Below are positions 18,280-25,837 of a DNA stretch of 64,000 bases, piece by piece. The DNA comes from Stenotrophomonas sp. 169. GTDB lineage: Bacteria; Pseudomonadota; Gammaproteobacteria; Xanthomonadales; Xanthomonadaceae. Below the pieces are notes generated by a model, which saw nothing but the letters and a program-made list of their open reading frames with translations, did no database searches and had not been told where the DNA came from. The position numbers and the translations under genes were made by a program. The stretch is taken from NCBI RefSeq assembly GCF_014621775.1, contig NZ_CP061204.1:2190501-2254500 (forward strand), given 5' to 3'. The stretch's first letter is position 1. Each line of letters begins with the position of its first letter.

Positions 18280-18741
18280 ATGGCTCACCGCCTGTTATTG
18301 CTCTCATTTCTCATCAGCACCCCCGCACTCGCCATTGGTGGCCCTGTCTCCACCAGCTCAAAGGTGGAAAACGGCAGAGTATTCCTTGTCCTGACAAATG
18401 ACTCACCAGGCGTGGTGTTCGTCGTGGATGAAGTGACCGTTCCAGTCCACCTCAAACGTAAGCAAAAGACTTTTGTGCCAACCGAAACCAGGACCGTCCC
18501 CGCACCAGGCACACTCGTGGACCGCTTGACCATTGACCTAGGGAACGTCCAAGAGGTGTTCGACGGTGGTGGCACCAAGAATGAGACATTGTCCAACTAT
18601 CGCAAACTTCGTTCGGTAGGCATGGAGTCATGCCACAGGAGCTCTACCCCGGTGGAAGCGAGGTTAAGTATTAGCCGGACAGCCACCACGAACCTCGTCA
18701 CTAGCGTCGAGGTTACCTATTGCCTTGAGCGCGAAGGCTGA
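18280..18741 (+). CDS. small secreted protein, unknown
   Basis: 153 aa. The signal peptide MAHRLLLLSFLISTPALA is followed by a beta-sandwich-like domain (GRVFLVLTNDSPGVVFVVDE) and ends with a Cys-containing strand (SVEVTYCLEREG). It resembles small periplasmic pilus-assembly-like sandwiches only in general look. Its stop lies two bases from the convergent KfrA-like gene. Located just right of the dif-like site. Function unknown. Confidence 0.6.
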   Translation: MAHRLLLLSFLISTPALAIGGPVSTSSKVENGRVFLVLTNDSPGVVFVVDEVTVPVHLKRKQKTFVPTETRTVPAPGTLVDRLTIDLGNVQEVFDGGGTKNETLSNYRKLRSVGMESCHRSSTPVEARLSISRTATTNLVTSVEVTYCLEREG

Positions 18742-18743
18742 AG

Positions 18744-19328
18744 CTATGACTCAGATCTGGCGGTGACTGATGATTTAATGAGTGGCAACTGGGCCTCTGA
18801 CCGCACCTCCTCAGCAGTCCTGAGTCTGCCATGAGCATCCGCCATCTCTCGCTCGGCATTAGCTACTCGAACTTCCAATTGCGCCAAAAGCCTTCGAAGC
18901 TCGGATGCCTGGGATGAAGCGATACCTTCGCGTTGGCTGGCCTCTTCAGCCTGTTGCCTGAGTAGGTCTACCTCGACTCGCTGTTGGGCCTTTTCTAAAG
19001 CGAAGCGATCGCGATCGGCAGCTAATACAGCTCGTTCGGCAACAAGTGCCCCATGCGCATCTTGGCGCCCATGCTCCAGTGCAAGTGCCCACCACTGCCC
19101 GGCTAGGACGCGGATCGTGTCAGGCGCATCCGGGACGTCTGTTCTCGCCTGGTGGTCCCCCAAGCGCTCGGCAAGTCGCACCCACCAAGTCTCCAGCCAG
19201 CGCACAACTGTGTTTGGAGATCCCGTGCCCAGATAGGCTCGGATTCTTTCGACCGTTGGGCGCTCACCGCCCGCCACAATCGCGTCAGCGGCGGAATGGA
19301 CTTCAGATTCAGTAATTCCTCTAGCCAT
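18744..19328 (-). CDS. KfrA-like DNA-binding coiled-coil protein
   Basis: 194 aa from ATG 19328, with GGGAG six bases upstream; the ATG one codon earlier is too close to it. The N-terminal domain ARGITESEVHSAADAIV, then PTVERIRAYLGTGSPNTVVR, is the KfrA DNA-binding signature seen on plasmids and integrative elements. From about residue 95 on it is a long Glu/Arg/Ala coiled coil. It is shorter than the plasmid KfrA proteins I know. It is divergent from the tyrosine recombinase gene, about 100 bases away, and may control it. Its role in genome partition or element maintenance is inference. Confidence 0.75.
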   Translation of the reverse strand: MARGITESEVHSAADAIVAGGERPTVERIRAYLGTGSPNTVVRWLETWWVRLAERLGDHQARTDVPDAPDTIRVLAGQWWALALEHGRQDAHGALVAERAVLAADRDRFALEKAQQRVEVDLLRQQAEEASQREGIASSQASELRRLLAQLEVRVANAEREMADAHGRLRTAEEVRSEAQLPLIKSSVTARSES

Positions 19329-19430
19329 CATCGTCTCCCACGTCGCCGCCCTACCCCGTTGATTCCGTACTGGTGATAAGTGATGATTATCGCGGGGACA
19401 GTCTTTTTTGCGTAGCGTACATTACATAGT

Positions 19431-19721
19431 ATGAAAGATATTTCTACAATTCCCGTGTCCGCGACGGCCACCTCACTGGCACTGCCCGAACAGCTGGCCC
19501 AACAGGCTGCCGATGCGGTCCGCGAGCTACTAGCCGAAGCCGCAGCCGCAGCCGAGAACACCACTCGCAGCTACACCAGCGCCCTGCGCTACTGGGCTGG
19601 CTGGCATGCGGCGCGCTACGGCATCGAGTTGACCTTGCCGGTACCCGAAGCCACCGTGCTGCAGTTCGTAGTCGATCACGTACAGCGCCGCTCGACCGAC
19701 GGCGAATTGGCCTGGGAACTT
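19431..19721 (+). pseudogene. tyrosine recombinase gene, 5' fragment, cut by IS3 element
   Basis: 97 codons encoding an N-terminal core-binding (SAM-like) domain: ENTTRSYTSALRYWAGWHAA, then LPVPEATVLQFVVDHV. The frame runs straight into the left end of the IS at 19722. The continuation is at 20981-21206. The two pieces do not join directly. The linker between the core-binding and catalytic domains, which I would expect to be a few dozen residues, is missing, so the insertion appears to have been accompanied by a deletion. Confidence 0.7.
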
Positions 19722-19751
19722 TGATCCAGCCCCTGTTTCATGGACACCCGG
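19722..19751 (+). repeat. left inverted repeat of the IS3-family element
   Basis: About 30 bp starting TGATCCAGCCCC. It pairs imperfectly with the right end at 20951-20980; the block CATGGACAC is common to both. It marks the transposase-binding end. Confidence 0.75.
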
Positions 19752-19787
19752 TTAAGTGATTTGATATCACAACTTGAAGGTGCCCAG

Positions 19788-20108
19788 ATGATCAAGAAGA
19801 CGACCAAGAAGAGTGCTCAGAAGCCCGCGCCGCCGACGACCCGTAAACGCTATGGCGAGGAGTTCAAGGTGCAGGCGCTGGAGCGTGCTCGGCGCGATGG
19901 TGTAGCCCAGGCTGCGCAGGACCTCGGCCTGCAGGCTCAGCAGCTCTACACGTGGCGAGCCCGCGCACAGGAGAGGGATTCGCTCAGCGAGGAGCAACGC
20001 ACGGCCCAGGCGGACCTGGCCAAGCTCAAGCGCGAAGTGGCGCGGTTGTCCGAAGAGAACGACTTCCTAAAAAAAGTGGCGGCGCACTTCGCCAAGGGTT
20101 CCAAGTGA
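19788..20108 (+). CDS. IS3-family OrfA (transposase DNA-binding subunit)
   Basis: 106 aa from ATG 19788 (MIKKTTKKSAQ); an ATG at 19740 lies within the terminal repeat and is less likely. A helix-turn-helix (RYGEEFKVQALERARRDGVA) is followed by a leucine zipper (LKREVARLSEENDFLKK). The run of seven A at 20069-20075 sits under the FLKK codons, where a -1 ribosomal shift would yield OrfAB continuing as SGGALRQGF. It binds the IS ends. Intact. Confidence 0.85.
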   Translation: MIKKTTKKSAQKPAPPTTRKRYGEEFKVQALERARRDGVAQAAQDLGLQAQQLYTWRARAQERDSLSEEQRTAQADLAKLKREVARLSEENDFLKKVAAHFAKGSK

Positions 20109-20950
20109 AGTGCGCCGTGATCGCTGAGCACGTTGGTGAGCACCCGGTATCTCTGATGTGTCGTGTGCTTGCGATTTCCCGAACCGGCTTCCACGCATGG
20201 CATCGCCGCAAGCCCTCGGCCAGAGCACAGCGGCAGTCAGAACTGGATGTCCAAGTGCAGGATGCATTCGTGACAGCCAGACGCCGTGAAGGCGCGCAGC
20301 GGTTGAGTCGAAGGCTCCGCCGAGGGCGCCGTCAGGTCGCCGAAAGTCTGCACCGGCAAGGTCTGCGCGCCAAGGCAGCACGTCGATACAAGGCAACGAC
20401 CAACTCTCGGCACAATCTTCCGGTGGCTGAAAACCTGCTCAATTAGAACTTCCGCACCGAGCGGCCAAACCAGGCCTGGGTCAGCGACATCACCTATATT
20501 CAGACCGACGAGGGCTGGATGTACTTGGCTGTGGTGCTGGACCTTTACTCCCGCAAAGTCGTAGGTTGGGCGATGGACAGTCGCATGACCGCGACGCTGG
20601 TGTGCGACGCCCTGCTGATGGCTCTTTTCCGGCGCAAGTTCCCACGTGGTGTGATCGTACATAGCGACCGCGGCTCGCAGTACTGCTCGAAAGAGCATCG
20701 GAGCTTGCTGGAGACCTACGGCTTGGTGCCCAGCATGAGCGCCAAGGGCAACTGCTATGACAACGCCGCGATGGAGAGCTGGAACCACAGCCTGAAAGTT
20801 GAGGCCATCCACGGCGAGCGCTTCGCCACACGCGAGCAAGCCAAAGCTGAGGTGTTTGACTACATCGAGGTCTACTACAATCGATCACGCCTGCACTCGA
20901 CCTTGGGCTACGTCAGCCCGGATCAGTTCGAGCTTGAAAATATAGCTTAA
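20105..20950 (+). pseudogene. IS3-family OrfB (DDE transposase) with amber mutation
   Basis: GTG 20105 overlaps the orfA stop. The product starts with the usual orfB N-terminus (HPVSLMCRVLAISRTGFHAW) and then meets TAG at 20444-20446, in the same frame as the rest. After the stop the catalytic core is complete: Asp in WVSDITYI, Asp in [12 protein letters not shown] and Glu in [13 protein letters not shown]. The codon is probably a mutated CAG (Gln). The transposase should therefore be inactive unless the codon is suppressed. Confidence 0.8.
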
Positions 20951-20980
20951 CCCCGTGTCCATGATTGGGGGTCTAGATCA
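20951..20980 (-). repeat. right inverted repeat of the IS3-family element
   Basis: Read on the minus strand it begins TGATCTAGACCCCC and shares CATGGACAC with the left end. It defines the right boundary of the element at 20980. Confidence 0.75.
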
Positions 20981-21206
20981 GACTGCGATCACCCTGCCCG
21001 AGCTGGAAGCCCTGCTGGCCACCTGCGACGACAGCCTGGAAGGAATACGGGATCACGCCCTACTCTGCTTCGGGTTTGCCAGCGCTGGGCGCCGGCGCAG
21101 TGAGATCGCCGCCGCCGACCTGCGCGACCTGCGCCGGATCGGCTTGACGGAAGTGCGCTTTCTCCTTTCGAGATGGGAGAAGAGCCCTTCCTCTCCGCCG
21201 CTATGA
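20981..21206 (+). pseudogene. tyrosine recombinase gene, 3' fragment
   Basis: Resumes the recombinase catalytic domain beyond the IS: TAITLPELEALLATCDDSLEGI, carrying the conserved first catalytic Arg in FASAGRRRSEIAAADLRDL. The frame then drifts (LLSRWEKSPSSPPL) and stops at 21206. The box-II His-x-x-Arg and the Tyr nucleophile are absent, so the 3' half of the gene is lost as well. The element this recombinase once moved can no longer use it. Confidence 0.65.
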
Positions 21207-21344
21207 GCTAAATCAACTGGCTGGGAACAGGGCATCTTGTCCGCGTCAATCAGCGGAGATTCGAAATAACGTCAAAGGTGGAAAGGTGGCGCGCTCACGC
21301 TCTTCCCCATCTTGCCTCTCAGCCGAATCGCGTGCTCGCTCAGT

Positions 21345-21692
21345 TCATGCGCCGCGTTTGAGCAAGTCGTGCAGATCAACGTCCGGAGGATTGAGTAAAG
21401 ATCGCTTGCTCCCTGTGTAATACAACTCGAACACCCCTTTCTCGTCGTCGATTACCCTCACTCCATCCAACACCGCGAGCAAACCAAAGACAGCAGCATG
21501 TGCCGAATCGTGCGCAACCTGGCGGACCAGATCCGCATCGTCGGTCGAAAGCGAGTTGAACCAACGCGACCGGTGTGCAGCACCCTCGTCCACACGTCGG
21601 CCAGGCGGGGCTCGAAGGGTCGACATCGTGTCCTCCACTGCAGTGTCGAGGACATACAACTCCAGTGCTGATACAAATTCACTGCTTTTCAT
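21345..21692 (-). CDS. hypothetical protein, candidate immunity protein
   Basis: 115 aa, acidic (SRWFNSLSTDDADLVRQVAH, DGVRVIDDEKGVFELYYTG, LLNPPDVDLHDLL). The start overlaps by 14 bases the end of a short frame on the same strand (21679-21873) that looks like the C-terminus of a larger protein. Small acidic genes overlapping the tail of a long secreted protein are the usual layout of polymorphic-toxin immunity genes. I do not recognise the family by name. The location in a mosaic zone fits. Confidence 0.6.
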   Translation of the reverse strand: MKSSEFVSALELYVLDTAVEDTMSTLRAPPGRRVDEGAAHRSRWFNSLSTDDADLVRQVAHDSAHAAVFGLLAVLDGVRVIDDEKGVFELYYTGSKRSLLNPPDVDLHDLLKRGA

Positions 21693-21873
21693 TGCGCCAT
21701 CTCCCAGGCTTCGCGAATGCGTTGGGGTACATTTCCTTGTGCAAATCTATGAGCTCTTGGAAGGCGCTGTTTGGCGCATACGTATGATGCCTCAGGTTCC
21801 AGGCGTCGCGGGCCCCGCGCATGACTGCCCTTACAAGGGTGCGGAAGTTGCTGGGTTGAGCCTTCAGCAGCAG
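21679..21873 (-). pseudogene. C-terminal remnant of a larger protein, possibly a toxin tail
   Basis: The frame opens after TAG 21874-21876 and stops at 21679-21681, inside the start of the 21345-21692 gene. The translation is protein-like (FRTLVRAVMRGARDAWNLRH, then AFQELIDLHKEMYPNAFAKP). There is an internal ATG but no good ribosome-binding site, and the upstream sequence is not coding, so only the tail of the gene remains. The layout suggests a former toxin-immunity pair. No catalytic motif is recognised. Confidence 0.4.
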
Positions 21874-22098
21874 CTAGAAAAGGCTAGATCACCGTGGGAG
21901 ATCGCGGCACTTCATATGTGCGAGGCCTTCCGCTTACGCGGGGCACGCCTGCCACGCAGGCGATTGCCCTCACAGGGTGTGTAGAAATTCACGGCCCCAC
22001 CTGTGGTTGGCGGCCGAGGCTGCACCGCGTAGGCGTTACGCCGACCTGATCCGGGCTGCCTCAAGCCGGCTCGACGATTGACCAACCGTCGTCGCCAA

Positions 22099-22647
22099 TT
22101 AACGCAATCGCTCCGATGAGCCGGACCATTTCAAAGGCGCGAGAAGGCCCTTCACGTATGCTTCGAGGCCAACAACATCTTCAGTATCGCCGATCAGATC
22201 ACGCCTCATGATTTTCTCAGCGCACTCTGCGCCGCCCAATATCCCAACCACACGACCCATGAGCACGAGATTTCCCGCAAATAGCGTCACATCCTGATCC
22301 AACCTTACAACCCAACGACCGTCAGCCGCGAATACATAGTGATCATGCATGAAGTTTCCATTGCGCAACCAGTAGTCCCGCAATCCAGCCATCCCATCTC
22401 CAACTTCCACAGGCGCGCCTCTCTCTGAGTAAGTTGAGTATCGAATCGCGCAGAGGGCTGTCGCCGAAGCATCCTCTAATGCCGCACGTAGCCAGGCATC
22501 CCAGACCTCACTCGGAGCAAAGTCCTCATACAGGTTCCGATCAAACGCCATGCCCGCCCAGTCATCGCGAACAAATGGCATGTCCGGTGGTGTCACGTTG
22601 GAAATGGAACTAGCAATAAATTCTGGCCAAACACACGATCTATTCAT
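22099..22647 (-). CDS. hypothetical protein, candidate immunity or accessory protein
   Basis: 182 aa without signal peptide or membrane helix. Aromatic-rich helices (FAPSEVWDAWLRAALEDA) and a beta segment (HDHYVFAADGRWVVRLDQDV) do not match a family I know. The ATG overlaps (ATGA) the stop of an upstream same-strand frame, 22644-22814, that lacks its 5' part. This repeats the layout at 21345-21873. Function unknown. Confidence 0.6.
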   Translation of the reverse strand: MNRSCVWPEFIASSISNVTPPDMPFVRDDWAGMAFDRNLYEDFAPSEVWDAWLRAALEDASATALCAIRYSTYSERGAPVEVGDGMAGLRDYWLRNGNFMHDHYVFAADGRWVVRLDQDVTLFAGNLVLMGRVVGILGGAECAEKIMRRDLIGDTEDVVGLEAYVKGLLAPLKWSGSSERLR

Positions 22648-22814
22648 GGCTTTTTTGGATACCGCACGGTAACGGGCATTTTACAACCAATAACATACAC
22701 CTCGATCGTATCGGTAACCTTTGGCACCAATCCGACGACATTGCCTAGCCCGATTGTTCGGGCGGCCAGTCGCGAGGGTTGAGACGCCCCGCGTCCATCA
22801 TTAGCATGAAAGAT
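22644..22814 (-). pseudogene. C-terminal remnant overlapping the 22099-22647 gene
   Basis: The frame opens after TAG 22815-22817 and reads SRLAARTIGLGNVVGLVPKV, then TDTIEVYVIGCKMPVTVRYP, ending KKP. There is no plausible start and no coding continuation upstream in this frame. A second minus-strand frame (22745-22981) overlaps it, so a frameshift could also explain the pattern. Probably the relic of a gene that once preceded and was coupled to the neighbour. Confidence 0.33.
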
Positions 22815-23038
22815 CTAGAAATATTTTCCAGACATTTCTGACCTTTAAGATTGATGAGGTGCCCCCACGGTAGGTACAGGGGATCAATTAAACGGAGTTC
22901 ATTGTGAGCGCAAGATGGGAAACGATCTTCGAGAACCGGACACAATCGCCGAGCAGTGCCGAAACCGACAAGATTGAACACTCAATCACCGCAATCAAGA
23001 TGGCGCTCAAGGGGCGCACTGGAAGGCGCGTGAAGGCC

Positions 23039-24424
23039 ATGCCACGGCAGGTTTCGTTTCACCGCCTGCTTGTCGCAGCGGCGCTCTTTTTAGCAGCCTC
23101 AGCCGCACTGGCCAAACCACCTGCCGAGGTGGCGTTCGAAGAGTGGCTGGCAGCGTTCAACAGCAACGACCGCGCAAAGATACGCGCGTTCAACAAGCGT
23201 CGGTTTGATGACGCGGAACACAACCTAGAATACCTGCTCGACAGCCGCGAAGAAACGGGTGGGCTTGACGTCTTCGAGATTGAGCGCAATGAACCAAAGC
23301 TTCTGGTGGCAATGACGCGGGAACGTAATTTCCCAGCCTACAGACGAGTCACGGTGAGCTTCGATCAGGCCAGTGGGACGAAGCTTGTAGAGGTCCGGCA
23401 GGACCCGCAGCGGATGACCCAGGATGAGGCGTTGAACGCCTTTGACGCGTTCGCAGCACATCTGGCGGAAATGGATAGGTTTTCTGGGGTGCTGGTCATC
23501 GAACAGAATGGGAAACGGCTGTACGGAAAGGCCTTCGGGCTCGCTGATCGCGAGAACAACGTCCCAGTGCATCTGGACACCCCGTTCCTTTTCGCATCCC
23601 AAGGCAAGATGTTCACGGCAGTGGCGGTGCTGCAGTTGAGCCACGCTGGCAAGCTTGGCTTAGACGATCCCGTTGGAAAGTACCTGACAGACTATCCCAA
23701 CAAGGAGATGGCCAAGGTAACCATCCGCCAACTTCTGTCGCACCAAGGCGGAACGGGCGACATCGGCGTGCTCCAGCCGGAGGAGAGCAGTGATCGCGCT
23801 TGGGTAAGAACCATCGACGATCTGATCAAGCTCAACGGCAACAGGGCACCGTCTTTTAAGCCTGGATCGGAGTTTGAGTACTCGAACTATGGCTTCGTTC
23901 TGCTCGGTGCAGTCGTGGAGAAGATTACCGGGCAAAGCTACTACGCGTACCTGGACGAGCATGTCTTCGCCCCGGCAGGGATGACCGCAACCAGATACCC
24001 CGACGTCGAGAACATGTATGGCATCGCTCGCGGCTACACCCAACAGCCCACTGGGGACCTAGTGCCCAGCGCAGATCAGCTGCCTTGGCGGGGAACGCCA
24101 GCAGGTGGCGGCGTCACCACGGCCGGCGATGAAGTGCGGTTTGTTGATGCGCTCAGGGCGGGGAGGCTGATTCCGCTTACCCTCTTAAGCGAGGCTATCA
24201 AGCAGCAGACAGACTGGTACGGCTATGGATTCATCTCATCCGGACCGGACGAGTTCCCCCACTGGGGTCACGGCGGGGGAGCGGCCGGCAACAGTGCGGC
24301 CCTATCGGTTTACCCGACCAACGACATGGCCATGGCATGCCTGAGCAACCGGGATCCTCCCGTGTGCGACCGATTACTGATCAATCTGCATTGGCACTTG
24401 GCTCCGCCAGCGGCAGCGAAGTAA
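23039..24424 (+). CDS. serine hydrolase, class C beta-lactamase/D-alanyl-D-alanine peptidase-like
   Basis: 461 aa from ATG 23039. The upstream frame is open to a GTG at 22904, but only 23039 gives a signal peptide (RLLVAAALFLAASAALA). Residues 25-135 form an extra N-terminal domain of unknown role. The beta-lactamase fold begins near residue 140. The SxxK motif is S187-K190 in FASQGKMF, the second motif is YSN in FEYSNYGFVLLG, and the third is HGGG in HWGHGGGAAG. It could act as a periplasmic esterase or peptidase; true beta-lactamase activity is not implied. It stands alone at the right side of the variable zone. Confidence 0.88.
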   Translation: MPRQVSFHRLLVAAALFLAASAALAKPPAEVAFEEWLAAFNSNDRAKIRAFNKRRFDDAEHNLEYLLDSREETGGLDVFEIERNEPKLLVAMTRERNFPAYRRVTVSFDQASGTKLVEVRQDPQRMTQDEALNAFDAFAAHLAEMDRFSGVLVIEQNGKRLYGKAFGLADRENNVPVHLDTPFLFASQGKMFTAVAVLQLSHAGKLGLDDPVGKYLTDYPNKEMAKVTIRQLLSHQGGTGDIGVLQPEESSDRAWVRTIDDLIKLNGNRAPSFKPGSEFEYSNYGFVLLGAVVEKITGQSYYAYLDEHVFAPAGMTATRYPDVENMYGIARGYTQQPTGDLVPSADQLPWRGTPAGGGVTTAGDEVRFVDALRAGRLIPLTLLSEAIKQQTDWYGYGFISSGPDEFPHWGHGGGAAGNSAALSVYPTNDMAMACLSNRDPPVCDRLLINLHWHLAPPAAAK

Positions 24425-24451
24425 ACAAAGCGACTAATACTCAGGGGCCGC

Positions 24452-24625
24452 TTACATTTCCCACAACGCCACTGGCAGCAAGCGGTTCGCACCCAGGACC
24501 GCCAACCAGGCCAGCGCTGCCGCCACGGCCAGCGCGTCGGGGATATGCCATCGCGACCGCGGGTGGCTCACCAGGCTTCGTGCCAGTTGCCATGGCAGCA
24601 AAGGTGCGAGCAGCTTGAAGATATG
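24452..24625 (-). pseudogene. C-terminal remnant of a membrane protein
   Basis: The minus strand encodes LLAPLLPWQLARSLVSHPRS, then WHIPDALAVAAALAWLAVLG, ending ANRLLPVALWEM. This is a convincing last transmembrane helix and tail, with no start codon or upstream part. High GC links it to the core genome to the right rather than to its neighbours. It marks the left side of a rearrangement junction near 24625. Confidence 0.45.
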
Positions 24626-24877
24626 AATAGATGCAGTGCTGTGGATCGCTTCCCGGATGGCGCTGTAGTCTTGTTCATCATTGAAGGGTATGACCGACCG
24701 AAGTACGAGGATCAGCATTCTTACCCGGTCGAGATCCGCCTTTCTGACGCAGACGGGGCCGAATTGACAGCCATTCTGTTCGCGGACCCCAACGACCGTC
24801 TTTACGAGCTTGAAATCATAAGGTGGGATCTTGGGGTACTGGTTGGGCCGAATATGGAATCAGTGGAGTTTTATTGA
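24623..24877 (+). CDS. small acidic hypothetical protein
   Basis: 84 aa from ATG 24623, preceded by TTGAAG. It is an acidic alpha/beta sequence (YPVEIRLSDADGAELTAILF, then DPNDRLYELEIIRWDLG) without signal peptide. The size and pattern resemble the small immunity proteins found in rearrangement hotspots. It is wedged between two truncated core genes (24452-24625 and 24990-25133). The family is not recognised. The bases 24878-24989 show nothing more. Confidence 0.55.
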   Translation: MNRCSAVDRFPDGAVVLFIIEGYDRPKYEDQHSYPVEIRLSDADGAELTAILFADPNDRLYELEIIRWDLGVLVGPNMESVEFY

Positions 24878-24989
24878 CCTCCAGCGTTTGCGTGATCAGC
24901 AAGCAACAAAGACGGCTCACCCGAGTCCGTCGGCAAGCCCGCAAAGGTTTGCCAGCATGATGTTGCCCCTGCCCTACTCTCTGCGTCTC

Positions 24990-25133
24990 CGACGCCGTCA
25001 TCTGACCCACGAACAACCACGTAGATAAGGCTTCCAAGGAATCCGCCTTGTGTTGTTTGTGGATCTGGCGCGCCAGCGTAGCAATCAACACCACCGTGGC
25101 CGCCCAGCCCAACAGATCCGCCGTCGCTTCCAT
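24990..25133 (-). pseudogene. SemiSWEET/PQ-loop transporter, truncated after 48 codons
   Basis: ATG 25133 lies two bases after the stop of the GT2 gene, so it was the last gene of that operon. The first 48 residues (DLLGWAATVVLIATLARQIH, later STWLFVGQMTAS) are the start of a three-helix PQ-loop sugar transporter of the SemiSWEET kind. After TAS the frame continues as unrelated residues to 24816. The remaining helices are missing. The cut marks the right junction of the variable zone. Confidence 0.6.
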
Positions 25134-25135
25134 GT

Positions 25136-25837
25136 TCAGCCCTGCAGCGCTCGCGTCGGCAGCAGCCGCGTACCGACATCAAGGACTTCCCGCTCCAACG
25201 CCCGCAGGAATTCGCTGAAACCGTGCGGTGCGCGCGCCGAGCGGCGGGCACTGGTGAGCACGGCAGGCTTCGCATGCCATGCAATGGATGCGCGGGTATT
25301 GCTCAGCGCACTCACCAACGCGACATCCTCGCCGGTGGAAAGTGTCTGGAAACCGCCAGCGGCCAGGTAAGCAGGCGTGTTCACGCCCATGTTGGCCCCA
25401 TGGATATGGCGATGACCATCCCTGACAAGTTCGCGTTGCGCGAAGGCGTCTCGAACCGCATCCGGATAGTCCATCCAGTCGGCGACGTTCACCACGCCGC
25501 AGAAGGCATCTGCACCACAGCCTACCTGCCTGCTCAGCCAGTCGCGGGGCACGATCGTATCGGCGTCCGTGCTGGCGATCCAACGCGCCCCCTGGGCAAT
25601 TGCATAATCCGCGGCGGCCGCACGTGCAGCGCCAACGCAGCGCGCATTTACTGCAATGGCCATCACGCCCTGCCCCTCACACACCGCCGCCGTTGCGTCG
25701 GTGCAGCTGTCCAGCGCCACGACGGTCAGCACGGCCTCGCCCCGCAATCTCGGATGCTGGGCGGCGCGGCTGACAGAGGCCAGACAGTGCTGGATGGCGG
25801 CCGCCTCATTGTGGGCCGGAATGATGACGCCGATCAT
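25136..25837 (-). CDS. glycosyltransferase family 2
   Basis: 233 aa from ATG 25837, which overlaps the methyltransferase stop (ATGA). The GT-A fold begins with IGVIIPAHNEAAAI. The nucleotide-sugar/metal motif is D91-A-D in STDADTIVPRDW, and GEDVAL lies further on. There is no membrane helix, so it is soluble or peripheral, unlike the processive NodC. It adds a sugar from an NDP-sugar to an unknown acceptor. Neighbours modify an amino sugar (deacetylation, methylation), so the acceptor or product may be an N-substituted glycoconjugate. Confidence 0.88.
   Translation of the reverse strand: MIGVIIPAHNEAAAIQHCLASVSRAAQHPRLRGEAVLTVVALDSCTDATAAVCEGQGVMAIAVNARCVGAARAAAADYAIAQGARWIASTDADTIVPRDWLSRQVGCGADAFCGVVNVADWMDYPDAVRDAFAQRELVRDGHRHIHGANMGVNTPAYLAAGGFQTLSTGEDVALVSALSNTRASIAWHAKPAVLTSARRSARAPHGFSEFLRALEREVLDVGTRLLPTRALQG

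Larger units (their letters stand above)
19722..20980 (+). mobile_element. IS3-family insertion sequence, 1259 bp
   Basis: Both ends read TGATC inward and carry related ~30-bp inverted repeats (left TGATCCAGCCCCTGTTTCAT, right end reversed TGATCTAGACCCCCAATCAT). It encodes orfA and orfB in the relative -1 frame with an A7 slippery run at 20069-20075 (FLKK codons), the usual IS3-family route to the OrfAB transposase. orfB carries an in-frame amber codon. The element splits a tyrosine recombinase gene. A perfect target duplication is not seen; ACT at 19718-19720 and 20982-20984 is at best suggestive, in keeping with a deletion beside the element. Confidence 0.85.

Noticed and set aside
19718..20984. 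ACT as a target-site duplication of the IS3 element
   Set aside because: It requires shifting the ends by a base, and the host frame does not join after removal; a deletion beside the IS explains the data better.
22904..23038. N-terminal extension of the serine hydrolase from GTG 22904
   Set aside because: It would bury the signal peptide that begins at 23039 and has non-protein-like composition.
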